The notes beneath the pieces are model-generated. The model was not told the origin of the DNA, searched no databases, and worked only from the letters and a program-made list of their open reading frames with translations. Positions 39,756-49,324 of a DNA stretch of 49,523 nt are shown here, piece after piece. How positions within the stretch are numbered: position 1 is the stretch's first letter; each line of letters opens with the position of its first letter. A program made the translations under genes and the position numbers. This DNA is from Prevotella brunnea (lineage in GTDB: Bacteria; Bacteroidota; Bacteroidia; Bacteroidales; Bacteroidaceae), in assembly GCF_008016795.1 (NCBI RefSeq), contig NZ_SDIK01000007.1, positions 1-49,523 of the forward strand, given 5' to 3'.

Positions 39756-40001
39756 TTACTTTTTAACTTTATTCCATATCCAAAGCATCAGGACAGAACC
39801 AAAAAGGGCAGTTCCCAAAGAACCCCAAAAGCCACCGCCCCAATCAACGTTCAGCCATGAAAGAATATTCCCTCCTATTACACCGCCTAACAAACCAATA
39901 ATGATATTCCAGATGCAACCCGACTTGTTTTTCTTCACAAAAAAGCCTGCCAACCATCCGGCTAAACCACCAACAATTAACGAACCAATAAAACTATTCA
40001 T
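39756..40001 (-). CDS. GlsB/YeaQ/YmgE-family small membrane protein
   Basis: This 81-residue protein has three Gly-rich helices (SLIVGGLAGWLAGFFV, WNIIIGLLGGVIGGNILSWL, WGSLGTALFGSVLMLWIW), the full pattern of the transglycosylase-associated/GlsB family. The family is linked to general stress; the molecular role is unknown. It lies 18 bases after fmt and is probably the last gene of the tsaC-clcA-fmt unit. Confidence 0.88.
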   Translation of the reverse strand: MNSFIGSLIVGGLAGWLAGFFVKKNKSGCIWNIIIGLLGGVIGGNILSWLNVDWGGGFWGSLGTALFGSVLMLWIWNKVKK

Positions 40002-40019
40002 AACAGATATTTTTAATTA

Positions 40020-41069
40020 TTATTTTTTACCTACACTTTCTAACATATATCTTGAAACAGATTGAAAACCATTCAAAAAAGACTGCGCATCCATGCGCTT
40101 CTTACCGGACATCTGAACGCACTTCAATTCCAAAAGGTTATCTTCTGTATTTACAAACAACTTATTCCGAAGCACGTGAAATGTTCCCGGTTCACCAATA
40201 CTTCTCTCGTCTGTTTTTGCAACCTCAAATATTTTCATCACTGCATTTCTATCAGGCAAAGATTTCGTTTTACAGTTTTTCTCATCAATAAGACGTAACT
40301 TAGACCATGCACCCGGATAAGGCGACAAACCTCGTACAAAATTATTGATATCCGTTGAGCTGCAATTCCAATCTATCTCACAAGTTTCCTTGAATATCTT
40401 GGGAGCAATCCTTAAATCCTTATCATCCCCAATTTGAGGATTACTGATATTCTTCAAGACCTCTCCAAACCCCTGTTTGCTCATATCGGCAGTTACGCGT
40501 GCCAATATCAAATCAATGGTTTCCAAAGCAGCTTCTGCTCCTAAAGCCATTAATCCGTCATATACATACTCTACGTTTGCCGTTGGCGGGATAGTGAATT
40601 TCTTCTGAAGAATAATTCTTCCCGTATCAATGTCATCGTCAAGAAAGAACGTTGTTACCCCGGTCTCAGATTCCCCATTGATGACAGCCCAGTTAATGGG
40701 AGCTGCACCTCGATATTGTGGTAATAAAGCTGCATGAACATTGAATGTGCCAAATCGTGGCATAGACCAAACCTCATAAGGTAACATCCTGAAAGCCACA
40801 ACAACTTGCATGTCAGCGTTATATTCCCTCAGGGCATTTATAAACTGGAGATCTTTCATTCTTTCCGGTTGCAAAACCGGTAATCCTATTGAAAGCGCAT
40901 ATTGCTTCACGGCAGAAAACTGAACCGTGTCGTGATGCCTCCCCACCGGTTTATCCGGTTGAGTAACCACCGCCACAACATGATATCCGTTTGCGACCAA
41001 CGCTTTTAAAGAACTCACGGCAAACTCCGGTGTTCCCATGAAAACAATTCTCAAGTCTTCCTTATTCAT
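40020..41069 (-). CDS. fmt: methionyl-tRNA formyltransferase
   Basis: Fmt formylates initiator Met-tRNA with 10-formyl-THF. The 349-residue protein has an N-terminal IVFMGTPEFAVSSL, the catalytic FNVHAALLPQYRGAAPINWA (Asn/His of the formyl site) and DIDTG for the catalytic Asp, and a C-terminal OB-fold tRNA domain from about 215. It lies 34 bases after clcA. No def gene is in the window. Confidence 0.95.
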   Translation of the reverse strand: MNKEDLRIVFMGTPEFAVSSLKALVANGYHVVAVVTQPDKPVGRHHDTVQFSAVKQYALSIGLPVLQPERMKDLQFINALREYNADMQVVVAFRMLPYEVWSMPRFGTFNVHAALLPQYRGAAPINWAVINGESETGVTTFFLDDDIDTGRIILQKKFTIPPTANVEYVYDGLMALGAEAALETIDLILARVTADMSKQGFGEVLKNISNPQIGDDKDLRIAPKIFKETCEIDWNCSSTDINNFVRGLSPYPGAWSKLRLIDEKNCKTKSLPDRNAVMKIFEVAKTDERSIGEPGTFHVLRNKLFVNTEDNLLELKCVQMSGKKRMDAQSFLNGFQSVSRYMLESVGKK

Positions 41070-41103
41070 AGTTATTGCATATCAGTAGTATGATGAGCCT
41101 CAT

Positions 41104-42891
41104 CTATTCCGCACTGAAATCGGCGACATAGCGACGATAGGTATTGTACAATCGTGTACGAGAAATATATCCAACAAGTCTGGAGTCCACATCTATCACC
41201 GGAAGATTTTCAGCTCCGGTTTTCTCGAACACTTTCATTACTTGTGCCATAGGATCGTTAACGCTCAACAAGGCAGCCGGCTGTGTCATTAATTGTCCGA
41301 CTACAAAACGTTTATATAATTCAGTTCTGAATATTACATGACGTATTTTAGTAATGTCCACCTCACCAAGCAAAGTTCCATTATCATTAACCACAGGTAA
41401 ATAACTGTTTCTGCTCGCGCTAATGGCATGAATCATTTTCCCCATTTCCATATTCGGGTCAACGGACGTGAAATTCTTGTCAATAAGACTGTCCATACTC
41501 ATTAATGTCAATACCGATTTGTCAATATGATGGGTAATGAGTTTCCCCTGTCGAGCCAACCGAACAGCATAAATACTGTGTTGTTCGAAAATGTTAATGG
41601 TAAGATAAGAGCTGATAGTCACAATGATAAGTGGAATGAACAAATTATAGCCACCGGTTAATTCTGCTATCAAGAATATTCCGGTGAGTGGAGCGTGCAT
41701 AACGGCAGCCATTACACCTGCCATGCCATATAACGTGAAATTCTTCTCCGGGATATAAACTCCCACTTGATTCATATTCCATATTCTGGCAAAGAAGAAA
41801 CCGGCGAAACCGCCTATAAAGAGCGATGGGGCAAATGTTCCTCCACAACCGCCTGCACCATTTGTAGCACTGGTAGCGAAGACTTTGGTAATCATCACCA
41901 AGCCCACATAAAGAATAAGAAATTTGCTTTCACCCGCAAACATCGAGTTGCCTAACACCCGATTCCAATCTGCCTCCGTTTTGCCCTCAATGAAAATGCC
42001 CAAACTGCCATAACCTTCTCCGTACAACGCCGGAAATAAAAAGATTAGAGAGGAAAGTACCAATCCTCCCACAAGCAATCGTTTATAAGGATGCGTGGAA
42101 AGTTTGGAATAGCCATCCTCACACCATGACATCACGCGCATGAAATACAATGAGAGGAAGCCACATCCTATACCCAATAGAATGGTGGCAGGAACTCTGC
42201 TCAAGCTCCACAAATAATCCACCCTAAAATCATACATTGCCGAGCTGCCCGTGAAAAAATAAGAGAAGCACGTCGCAGTTACCGATGCTATCAGTATGGG
42301 CAACAACGATGCCATGGTTAAATCGACCATCAAGACCTCAAGCGTGAACACGAGTCCCGCAATGGGAGCTTTGAAAATTGCGGATACGGCAGCAGTAGCA
42401 CCACACCCAACGAGTAACATCAAGGTGCGCTTATCCATATGAAAGATGCTTCCCAGATTGCTTCCTATTGCCGAGCCCGTTAGCACAATAGGAGCCTCGG
42501 CTCCGACGGAACCGCCAAATCCTATGGTGATGGCAGAAGCTACTATCGAAGTCCAAGTATTGTGTCCTTTAAGTTTTGAGCGTTTGGTGGAAATTGCGTA
42601 CAAGACACGTGTAATGCCATGCGAGATATTATCGCGAACCACATACTTTACGAAAAGACTTGTGAGCCATATCCCGATAACAGGGTACAACAGATACAAC
42701 CAGTTAATGGTCATTACCCTAAATCCGGAAGTGATAAGTGTTTCTATCTCCTTGATTATCACATGAAGTACGTATGCCGCCACGGAAGCGAAAAAGCCCA
42801 CGACAAAAGCCAAGAACAACACGAACTGACGGTCAGAAATGTGTTCTTTGCGCCAATCGTTTATCTGTACAATGACATTTTCAGCGAGCAT
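41104..42891 (-). CDS. clcA: ClC-family chloride transporter with CBS domains
   Basis: This 595-residue inner-membrane protein has about ten membrane segments with the ClC filter motifs GGSVGAEAPIV (gating glutamate present) and GGCGGTFAPSL, then two C-terminal CBS domains (about 450-590). The gating glutamate is compatible with Cl-/H+ exchange; the CBS pair probably senses nucleotides. It lies between tsaC and fmt, an order common in Bacteroidales. The substitution of Ala in GAEAP for the more common GREGP is an atypical detail and may alter ion selectivity. Confidence 0.92.
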   Translation of the reverse strand: MLAENVIVQINDWRKEHISDRQFVLFLAFVVGFFASVAAYVLHVIIKEIETLITSGFRVMTINWLYLLYPVIGIWLTSLFVKYVVRDNISHGITRVLYAISTKRSKLKGHNTWTSIVASAITIGFGGSVGAEAPIVLTGSAIGSNLGSIFHMDKRTLMLLVGCGATAAVSAIFKAPIAGLVFTLEVLMVDLTMASLLPILIASVTATCFSYFFTGSSAMYDFRVDYLWSLSRVPATILLGIGCGFLSLYFMRVMSWCEDGYSKLSTHPYKRLLVGGLVLSSLIFLFPALYGEGYGSLGIFIEGKTEADWNRVLGNSMFAGESKFLILYVGLVMITKVFATSATNGAGGCGGTFAPSLFIGGFAGFFFARIWNMNQVGVYIPEKNFTLYGMAGVMAAVMHAPLTGIFLIAELTGGYNLFIPLIIVTISSYLTINIFEQHSIYAVRLARQGKLITHHIDKSVLTLMSMDSLIDKNFTSVDPNMEMGKMIHAISASRNSYLPVVNDNGTLLGEVDITKIRHVIFRTELYKRFVVGQLMTQPAALLSVNDPMAQVMKVFEKTGAENLPVIDVDSRLVGYISRTRLYNTYRRYVADFSAE

Positions 42892-42956
42892 TGCTTGTTT
42901 ATTCGTAACTTTATCGTTATTTATCTTTATGCTAAAAAAGGCAGTTCACTTTGGTT

Positions 42957-43526
42957 TTACTTGCGAATGATATTGATTTCTCCCTCTGTCCCCACTCTAA
43001 TGATGGTAGAAGGTTGATGGGGATAATGTTCCTGCCGACGTGTTTCGCAGACATAATCAACCGCGTTTAATATTTCTTCCGAGATATCCTTGTAATTCTG
43101 TGCTGCAGGCTGACCGCTGATATTCGCGGAAGTGCTTACGATAGCCTTCTGAAATCTGAAACACAATTCTTTTGAAAATGCTTCTTTCGTAATTCTAATC
43201 CCTATCGAGCCATCCTGTGCAATGAGGTTAGAAGCCAAATTCACAGCTCCATCAAGTATCAACGTCGTAGGCTTTACCACCGCATCAATAAGTTGCCAAG
43301 CTGCCTCCGGAACATTCCTGACATACTTTTGCAACCGAGCATCAGAATCAACCAAACAGACCAATGCTTTTGAGTCATCGCGATGCTTAATTTTATAGAC
43401 TTTAGCTACAGCATCCGGATTTGTGGCATCACATCCAATTCCCCATACAGTATCAGTGGGATAGAGAATTACGCCACCTTTTTTCATTACCTCTATAGCA
43501 TTTTTTATATCTTCCGCTTGCTTCAT
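42957..43526 (-). CDS. tsaC: L-threonylcarbamoyladenylate synthase (Sua5/YrdC/TsaC)
   Basis: The enzyme makes threonylcarbamoyl-AMP for the t6A37 modification of tRNAs. The 189-residue single-domain protein has GGVILYPTDTVWGIGCD (about 17-33), YKIKHRDDSKAL and STSANISGQPA (about 133-143), the YrdC-fold signatures. It lacks the C-terminal Sua5 domain. It heads the unit tsaC - clcA - fmt - glsB with a -7 element at 43563-43571. Confidence 0.93.
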   Translation of the reverse strand: MKQAEDIKNAIEVMKKGGVILYPTDTVWGIGCDATNPDAVAKVYKIKHRDDSKALVCLVDSDARLQKYVRNVPEAAWQLIDAVVKPTTLILDGAVNLASNLIAQDGSIGIRITKEAFSKELCFRFQKAIVSTSANISGQPAAQNYKDISEEILNAVDYVCETRRQEHYPHQPSTIIRVGTEGEINIIRK

Positions 43527-43562
43527 CTTGCTTTATAAAACCAGTTCTTTCTTTTTATAATC

Positions 43563-43571
43563 GCAAAGTTA
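43563..43571 (-). promoter_or_regulatory. -7 element of the tsaC-clcA-fmt unit
   Basis: The minus strand reads TAACTTTGC, with a predicted start near 43556 and a leader of about 30 bases before the ATG at 43526. Confidence 0.6.
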
Positions 43572-43623
43572 TTGCAAAAAAAACGATAATCCAAGAAAAA
43601 AACGTAAAAAGATACAGTTACAT

Positions 43624-43988
43624 CCAATAGTGTTCTAATATTTTTTAGGAAACTCACACTACATCGCATAAACCTTAAGACGTGATGTGTTTTTCTCTAA
43701 CTATAATATGGCGTATACCTCCTTATATCCCCAATCGTATTCAGATGGTGGCAAACAGATTCTTGACACAGAGCATTCACCTCTATCATCATTACGAAAT
43801 AACATGACAAATGCAACATCCGAAAGTCCGCCTATAACTCACTGATAATCAGTATAATATTAATCTGATTTTAAAAGGTAAGCTTTTGCACTTCAATTCC
43901 TTACCTTTTGCATTGCAAAAGGTAAGCTTTTGGAAAGTGAAAGGTGAGCTTTGGATAGATGGATGAAGAATATTTAGGACATTATTGG
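43624..43988 (-). repeat. MITE-like element, full-length copy C (365 bp, inverted)
   Basis: The copy runs opposite to the one at 7812-8167 and aligns end to end with it. Its terminal repeats are CCAATAGTGTTCTAATATT at 43624 and the complement CCAATAATGTCCTAAATATT at 43988. The core palindrome is CTTACCTTTTGCA (43900-43912), one T, then TGCAAAAGGTAAG (43914-43926). No ORF lies inside. The flanks do not show an obvious target duplication. It occupies most of the gap between tsaC and glcK. Confidence 0.78.
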
Positions 43989-44010
43989 GTTGTTCCCTAT
44001 TTATAAATTG

Positions 44011-44042
44011 AAAAGGAGCCAATGCTGTAAAGCATCGACTCC
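44011..44042 (-). terminator. terminator of the glucokinase gene
   Basis: On the minus strand GGAGTCGATGC (44042-44032) pairs with GCATTGGCTCC (44025-44015), including three G-U pairs, followed by TTTTC, about 14 bases after the stop codon. Confidence 0.8.
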
Positions 44043-44056
44043 AAACTATAATATTC

Positions 44057-45034
44057 CTATAATTCCCATCCAATGGCAGATGCCCCCAACACGGCTGCGG
44101 CACCATCATCAAGAGAGCTTACCAAGAACTTGGGTTTGTCCTTGAAGATTTTAAAGACATGTTTGGCATACGACTCCATAATGGGTTTCATCAGCAAATC
44201 ACCGGCTTTCGTCAGCCCTCCGAAGAACACAAAAGCTTCCGGCGAAGAGAAGCTCGCAAAATCAGCACAAGCTGCTCCCAACATTTCACCGGTAAACTCA
44301 TATACTCGTTTTGCCAATTTATCTCCTTTGCCCGCAGCAATGGAAACATCCAAAGAGGTTATTTCTTCGGGAATGATATTCCGCAATTCCGATGGTTCAT
44401 CCGAAGATTGCAAATACTCACGAGCGGTGCGAGCCACTCCCGTTGCCGAACAATATGCTTCCAAACAACCGGTACGACCACATCCACATAATCGCCCTTC
44501 TTTTCCGCGAACCATGGTAACATGACCTAACTCACCGGCAAAACCGTCCGAGCCATAAACCACTTGACCATTGATGACTATTCCGGAGCCTACACCTGTT
44601 CCCAAAGTAAGCATGATAAAATTTTTCATGCCCCGGGCTACTCCATATTGCATCTCACCGATAGCCGCTGCATTAGCGTCGTTTGTCAATCCGACGGGAA
44701 CTTCTAAACGCTTCGAGAACATCTCTGCTAAAGGCACAACACAATCATGCCCCCACGACAAATTCGGTGCCATCTCAATGGTTCCTTTATAGAAATTCCC
44801 ATTTGGTGTTCCTATTCCCATTGCTTTTATTTGCCCTATTCCACCAACTTTAGCAACAATGGGCTTCATGGCTTCGACACCGGCATCTACAAAATCCTCA
44901 ACAGTCTTATAAGCTTGGGTTTTTATCGCGTTCGTAGCGAGCACTTGCCCTCGTTGATCAACAATTCCGAAAACAGAATTTGTCGCTCCCAAATCCAATC
45001 CAATTACGAAAGGCTTCTGTTCTTGTATATCCAT
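44057..45034 (-). CDS. glcK: ROK-family glucokinase
   Basis: This 325-residue protein phosphorylates glucose (or a related hexose) with ATP. It has the ROK phosphate motif IGLDLGATNSVFGIVD (11-26), the sugar-binding GELGHVTM and the zinc motif CGCGRTGCLEAY (about 180-191). No N-terminal HTH is present, so it is a kinase and not a repressor. The Zn motif and length fit Bacteroides glucokinases. It is divergent to the LysE gene, with -7 elements for both in a 120-bp gap. Confidence 0.92.
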   Translation of the reverse strand: MDIQEQKPFVIGLDLGATNSVFGIVDQRGQVLATNAIKTQAYKTVEDFVDAGVEAMKPIVAKVGGIGQIKAMGIGTPNGNFYKGTIEMAPNLSWGHDCVVPLAEMFSKRLEVPVGLTNDANAAAIGEMQYGVARGMKNFIMLTLGTGVGSGIVINGQVVYGSDGFAGELGHVTMVRGKEGRLCGCGRTGCLEAYCSATGVARTAREYLQSSDEPSELRNIIPEEITSLDVSIAAGKGDKLAKRVYEFTGEMLGAACADFASFSSPEAFVFFGGLTKAGDLLMKPIMESYAKHVFKIFKDKPKFLVSSLDDGAAAVLGASAIGWEL

Positions 45035-45065
45035 TTGATATTCGTTTTTGTTTAGTTTATCACAG

Positions 45066-45074
45066 GCAAAGATA
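45066..45074 (-). promoter_or_regulatory. -7 element of glcK
   Basis: The minus strand reads TATCTTTGC, with a predicted start near 45060 and a leader of about 25 bases before 45034. Confidence 0.6.
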
Positions 45075-45128
45075 TTAAAAAAGTGGAATACATCAAACTT
45101 TTGTTGAGTAAATTTGCTTATTCCGTAT

Positions 45129-45137
45129 TATTTTTGC
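45129..45137 (+). promoter_or_regulatory. -7 element of the LysE-DUF4924-rfbD-prfC operon
   Basis: TATTTTTGC on the plus strand; the predicted start near 45143 gives about 12 bases of leader to the ATG at 45155. It rules out longer upstream starts for the LysE protein. Confidence 0.6.
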
Positions 45138-45154
45138 AATTTTGCATCCGAATT

Positions 45155-45835
45155 ATGAGCATGCCTTTTCCAATCCAAATAGATATACTCGATTTTATTT
45201 TCAAGGGTATCTTAATCGGTATTATTGCCTCTGCCCCCATGGGACCGGTAGGCATCTTGTGTGTCCAACGCACCTTGAATAAAGGTCGTTGGTACGGATT
45301 TGTTACAGGAATAGGGGCTGCCATCAGCGATTTCATCTATGCCTTAATAGTAGGACTGGGAATGAGTTTTATCATGGAGCCCTTGCAAAATCCCGAATAT
45401 CAATTCTTCCTTCAGATAGTAGGCAGTATCGTTCTTCTCTTTTTTGGCATCTATTGTTTCATCTCAAATCCCGCAAGAAAATTACACAAGAGTGGGAAAA
45501 CGAAAGGAACGCTTTTCCACAATGGGTTCACGGCGTTTCTCGTTACTTTCTCCAACCCTCTCATCATTTTGTTGCTGATGGCTGTTTACGCGCAATTTGC
45601 TTTCGTACAGCCATCCCGCCCTTTTGAGATGATTGTCGGGTTTGCTTGTATTCCCATAGGAGCTCTTGTCTGGTGGTACGGACTAACATGGCTGGTAAAC
45701 AAGATAAGAGCCATTTTCGATGTGAATGGCATAGTGATTATCAACAAGGTGATTGGGTCGCTGGTTGTACTTTTTTCGTTAATCATGCTCATTGGAACCT
45801 TATTCAACCTTTACCACCTTCCCTCATATTATTAA
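45155..45835 (+). CDS. LysE/RhtB-family amino acid exporter
   Basis: This 226-residue inner-membrane protein has about six helices and the LysE signature near its N-terminus (GILIGIIASAPMGPVGILCVQRTL) and GFVTGIGAAISDFIYAL. The family exports amino acids such as Lys, Thr or homoserine lactone; the substrate here is unknown. The start at 45155 follows the -7 element; ATG 45161 is the next choice. DUF4924, rfbD and prfC follow on the same strand. Confidence 0.85.
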   Translation: MSMPFPIQIDILDFIFKGILIGIIASAPMGPVGILCVQRTLNKGRWYGFVTGIGAAISDFIYALIVGLGMSFIMEPLQNPEYQFFLQIVGSIVLLFFGIYCFISNPARKLHKSGKTKGTLFHNGFTAFLVTFSNPLIILLLMAVYAQFAFVQPSRPFEMIVGFACIPIGALVWWYGLTWLVNKIRAIFDVNGIVIINKVIGSLVVLFSLIMLIGTLFNLYHLPSYY

Positions 45836-45859
45836 TGTCATTGGGAAAAAATCAAGAAT

Positions 45860-46468
45860 ATGTTTGTAGCACAGGAATTAAGAAAAAAGAATATTGCGGA
45901 GTATCTGCTTTACATGTGGCAGATAGAAGATATCATACGCGCTTACGGATGTTCATTAACGCGCATTCGGGAGGAATATATCAACAAATTCCAATATACT
46001 ACCGAGCAAAAAGAAGAAGAAAGCGATTGGTTTGGCAATCTCGTGAGAATGATGAAACAAGAAGGATGCAGGGAAAGCGGACATCTGCAAATTAATAAAA
46101 TCCTCATGCAAGACCTGACAGAGCTACACGCTCGCCTGTTGGCATCCTCGAAATTTCCATTCTATTCCGCAGAGTACTATCGTGTCCTGCCTTTCATCGT
46201 GGAACTTCGAGGTAAAACCAAACAGGTAGCCGACCGCATGACCATCAAGAACGATAAGCACCTCAAGGAAATAGCTGCCAACCTTGGACACAGCGAGGTG
46301 GAAACATGCTTCGACGTGCTCTATGGCGTCATGATGCTCCGGCTTCAGAAGAAAGAAATCAGCAAGGAGACATCGGCAGCTCTCAAAGAGATTACAACAC
46401 TATTGGGTATGTTGTCCGATTATTACATCAAGGACAAGCAAGAGGGACTTGTATTCGAAGACAAATAA
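45860..46468 (+). CDS. DUF4924-family protein
   Basis: This 202-residue, helix-rich cytoplasmic protein begins MFVAQELRKKNIAEYLLYMWQIEDIIRAY, the recognisable start of DUF4924, a family found in Bacteroidetes. It has no signal or membrane segment. Its function is unknown. It lies 24 bases after the LysE gene and 57 before rfbD, in a gene order that recurs in Bacteroidales from memory. Confidence 0.85.
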   Translation: MFVAQELRKKNIAEYLLYMWQIEDIIRAYGCSLTRIREEYINKFQYTTEQKEEESDWFGNLVRMMKQEGCRESGHLQINKILMQDLTELHARLLASSKFPFYSAEYYRVLPFIVELRGKTKQVADRMTIKNDKHLKEIAANLGHSEVETCFDVLYGVMMLRLQKKEISKETSAALKEITTLLGMLSDYYIKDKQEGLVFEDK

Positions 46469-46525
46469 CAGCCAAAAGAATACAGTTAAGACAAAAGTCG
46501 AATTTAAGGACATAATGACAAAGCT

Positions 46526-47407
46526 ATGAATATATTGGTTACGGGTGCCAACGGAATGCTGGGCAAAACAATGCAGGAAGTGTCCAAAGACAGTAACAAC
46601 AACTATCTGTTCACCGACATTTGCGATGGCTATAACAAAGTTGATATCACCGACTTGAACGATGTTCGTCGAACAGTCAAAGAAAATAATATAAAGTGTA
46701 TTGTCAATTGCGCGGCTTGGACCAACGTAGATAAAGCCGAAACCGCCGGTGAGATAGTAGAGAAGTTGAATGCCGATGGACCCGCGAACTTAGCTCTTGC
46801 AATGAAAGAAGTGAACGGACTTTTGGTGCATATCAGTACGGATTATGTCTTTGGCAATGATCCGTACAATACTCCTTGTACAGAGGAACAAAAAGGAACT
46901 CCAACGGGTGTCTATGGTCTTACAAAGCTACACGGAGAAGAAAAAATCCGCGCCATAGGTGGGAAATATATTATCCTTCGCACTGCATGGCTTTATGGAG
47001 AACACGGACACAACTTCGTGAAGACTATTCTAAATCTTATAGAAACCAAAAAACAGATAAAGGTCGTATTCGACCAATGTGGCACACCCACATACGCACG
47101 GGATTTGGCAAACGCTATTTTTGATATCGTAGAGAAAGGTAAATACGAAGGAAACACGGGCATTTACCATTTTTCCAATGAAGGAGTATGCAGTTGGTAT
47201 GATTTTGCTAAAAAGATAGCTGAGCTGATGGGCAACACGCATTGTGAAATTCTGCCATGCCACAGCGAGGAGTTTCCCTCTCCGGTGAAACGACCTGCAT
47301 ACTCGGTCTTTGATAAAACAAAAATAAAAAAAACATTCGATACGAAAATCCCATATTGGACGGACAGCCTGACAAGATGTGTGGAGAATTTAAAAAACAA
47401 AGCATAA
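46526..47407 (+). CDS. rfbD: dTDP-4-dehydrorhamnose reductase
   Basis: RfbD reduces dTDP-4-dehydrorhamnose to dTDP-L-rhamnose with NAD(P)H. The 293-residue protein has the Rossmann motif [10 protein letters not shown] (3-12), the STDYVFG segment (about 109-115) and the catalytic YGLTKLHGE (Tyr and Lys of YxxxK, about 130-138). It is separated from rfbA (33481) by 12 kb and paired with prfC 7 bases downstream, the usual Bacteroidales pairing. Confidence 0.94.
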   Translation: MNILVTGANGMLGKTMQEVSKDSNNNYLFTDICDGYNKVDITDLNDVRRTVKENNIKCIVNCAAWTNVDKAETAGEIVEKLNADGPANLALAMKEVNGLLVHISTDYVFGNDPYNTPCTEEQKGTPTGVYGLTKLHGEEKIRAIGGKYIILRTAWLYGEHGHNFVKTILNLIETKKQIKVVFDQCGTPTYARDLANAIFDIVEKGKYEGNTGIYHFSNEGVCSWYDFAKKIAELMGNTHCEILPCHSEEFPSPVKRPAYSVFDKTKIKKTFDTKIPYWTDSLTRCVENLKNKA

Positions 47408-47414
47408 CACCACA

Positions 47415-48983
47415 ATGAATGAAATAGAACGCAGAAGAACATTTGCCATTATATCACACCCGGACGCAGGTAAGACTACACTCACGGAGAAATTCCTGCT
47501 TTTCGGCGGTCAGATCCAAGTGGCGGGTGCCGTGAAAAGCAATAAAATACGCAAAACGGCCACTTCCGACTGGATGGATATAGAGAAGCAACGCGGTATA
47601 TCGGTTTCCACCTCTGTGATGGAGTTTGATTACGAAGGCTACAAAGTGAATATACTTGACACACCGGGACACCAAGATTTTGCGGAAGATACTTATCGAA
47701 CACTGACAGCCGTGGATTCGGCCATCATCGTTGTTGACTCTGCAAAAGGTGTGGAAATGCAAACACGCAAACTGATGGATGTGTGCCGCATGCGTAATAC
47801 GCCAGTCATTATCTTTATCAACAAGATGGATCGTGAGGGACGAGACCCATTCGATTTACTTGATGAGTTGGAAGAAGAACTACAAATAGGAGTTCGTCCA
47901 CTTTCATGGCCTATCGGTCAAGGGCAACGCTTCAAAGGGGTCTATAACATATATGAACAGAAGCTCAACTTGTTTACACCAAATAAACAAAGAGTTACTG
48001 AAACCGTAGAAGTGGACATCAATTCAGACGAGTTGGACAATCGTGTTGGCGATTCTTTTGCAGAACAACTCCGAAACGATTTGGAACTCATCAATGGTGT
48101 TTACCTGGAGTTCAACGTAGAGAACTATCGCTCTGCCAATGTCGCACCGGTCTTTTTCGGCTCCGCGCTCAATAATTTCGGCGTACAAGAGTTGCTCGAT
48201 TGCTTCGTAGAGATAGCCCCAAGTCCGGGCATTACAAAGGCGGAAGAACGCACGGTAGAACCAAAAGAGACAAAATTTACCGGTTTTATCTTTAAAATCA
48301 CGGCAAACATTGACCCTAATCATCGTAGTTGCATCGCTTTCTGCAAGGTCTGCTCAGGGAAGTTCCAACGCAACCAACCTTATCTTCACGTGCGGAATGG
48401 CAAAACTGTTCGCTTCTCGTCTCCCACCCAGTTCATGGCACAAAGAAAGAACACTGTGGATGAGGCATATCCGGGAGACATTGTGGGACTACCCGATAAT
48501 GGAGGACTTTTCAAAATTGGCGATACGCTCACGGAGGGAGAAAAAATTCACTTTAGAGGCTTACCCAGTTTCTCTCCGGAACTTTTCAAATACATAGAAA
48601 ACGACGACCCCATGAAGTCAAAACAATTCATGAAAGGATTGGAGCAGCTAATGAATGAAGGTGTGGCGCAACTATTCGTAAACCAGTTCAACAACAGAAG
48701 AATTGTCGGAACAGTAGGGCAATTGCAGTTCGAGGTCATTCAATATCGCCTCGAACATGAATATAACGCTAAATGCCGATGGGAACCGGTACATCTACAC
48801 AAGGCTTGTTGGATTGAGGCAGAGAATAGCGAGGAACTTGAAAACTTCAAAAAGCGGAAATATCAATATATGGCGAAAGATACCGAAGGGCGGGATGTAT
48901 TCTTGGCAGATTCCGGGTACGTGCTTTCCATGGCGCAACAAGATTTCAAAAAAATAAAATTTCATTTCACAAGCGAGTTTTAG
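47415..48983 (+). CDS. prfC: peptide chain release factor 3
   Basis: RF3 is the GTPase that removes RF1/RF2 from the ribosome after termination. The 522-residue protein has G1 [12 protein letters not shown] (about 14-25), G3 DTPGHQDF (about 82-89) and G4 NKMDRE (about 136-141), followed by EF-G-like domains II and III. The length is typical. It ends the LysE-DUF4924-rfbD-prfC operon. Confidence 0.95.
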   Translation: MNEIERRRTFAIISHPDAGKTTLTEKFLLFGGQIQVAGAVKSNKIRKTATSDWMDIEKQRGISVSTSVMEFDYEGYKVNILDTPGHQDFAEDTYRTLTAVDSAIIVVDSAKGVEMQTRKLMDVCRMRNTPVIIFINKMDREGRDPFDLLDELEEELQIGVRPLSWPIGQGQRFKGVYNIYEQKLNLFTPNKQRVTETVEVDINSDELDNRVGDSFAEQLRNDLELINGVYLEFNVENYRSANVAPVFFGSALNNFGVQELLDCFVEIAPSPGITKAEERTVEPKETKFTGFIFKITANIDPNHRSCIAFCKVCSGKFQRNQPYLHVRNGKTVRFSSPTQFMAQRKNTVDEAYPGDIVGLPDNGGLFKIGDTLTEGEKIHFRGLPSFSPELFKYIENDDPMKSKQFMKGLEQLMNEGVAQLFVNQFNNRRIVGTVGQLQFEVIQYRLEHEYNAKCRWEPVHLHKACWIEAENSEELENFKKRKYQYMAKDTEGRDVFLADSGYVLSMAQQDFKKIKFHFTSEF

Positions 48984-49060
48984 TCCAAATACTGTAATTT
49001 CAAATCTATCATTAGGAACTCTTGGTGTCGTATGGCAGTGAGAATTCCTTTATCTCAAAT

Positions 49061-49098
49061 CGGTCATTAGAAACATCTTTAGTTTTTTCTAATGACCG
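49061..49098. terminator. hairpin downstream of prfC
   Basis: CGGTCATTAGAAA (49061-49073) and TTTCTAATGACCG (49086-49098) form a perfect 13-bp stem. Single arms of the same motif recur nearby as CATTAGGAA (about 49010) and CATTAGAAA (about 49101). It may terminate the operon, though it lies 78 bases after the stop and has T residues in the loop rather than after the stem. Confidence 0.6.
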
Positions 49099-49155
49099 CC
49101 ATTAGAAATATTCAATTATATAGGTTTGTTATTCAGCAATTTACTAACCAGTCAT

Positions 49156-49221
49156 CCCTAAAGAACTTGACTTACAACCAACAGATGATATTGAATAACC
49201 CCTTTGTTTCATTAGAATTGG
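49156..49221 (+). repeat. second dispersed repeat (R2), copy 2
   Basis: It matches 239-304 and shares the block TTACAACCAACA and a following CCCTTTG-TTCATTA segment. A MITE-like copy begins 18 bases to its right. Confidence 0.6.
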
Positions 49222-49238
49222 GCGATATGGGAAAAGTT

Positions 49239-49324
49239 CAATAATGTCCTAAATTTTTCTTTATTCCTCTATCCAAAGCTTAGCTTTCACTTTTCCAAAG
49301 CTAAGCTTTTGCAATGTAAAAGGT
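49239..49324 (+). repeat. MITE-like element, left-end fragment D, interrupted
   Basis: The left terminal repeat CAATAATGTCCTAAAT and the first 85 bp match the copies at 7812 and 43988, including CCAAAGCTTAGCTTTCAC. The match stops after AAAAGGT at 49324, where IS256-like sequence begins, so a transposon has inserted into the repeat core. Confidence 0.7.
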
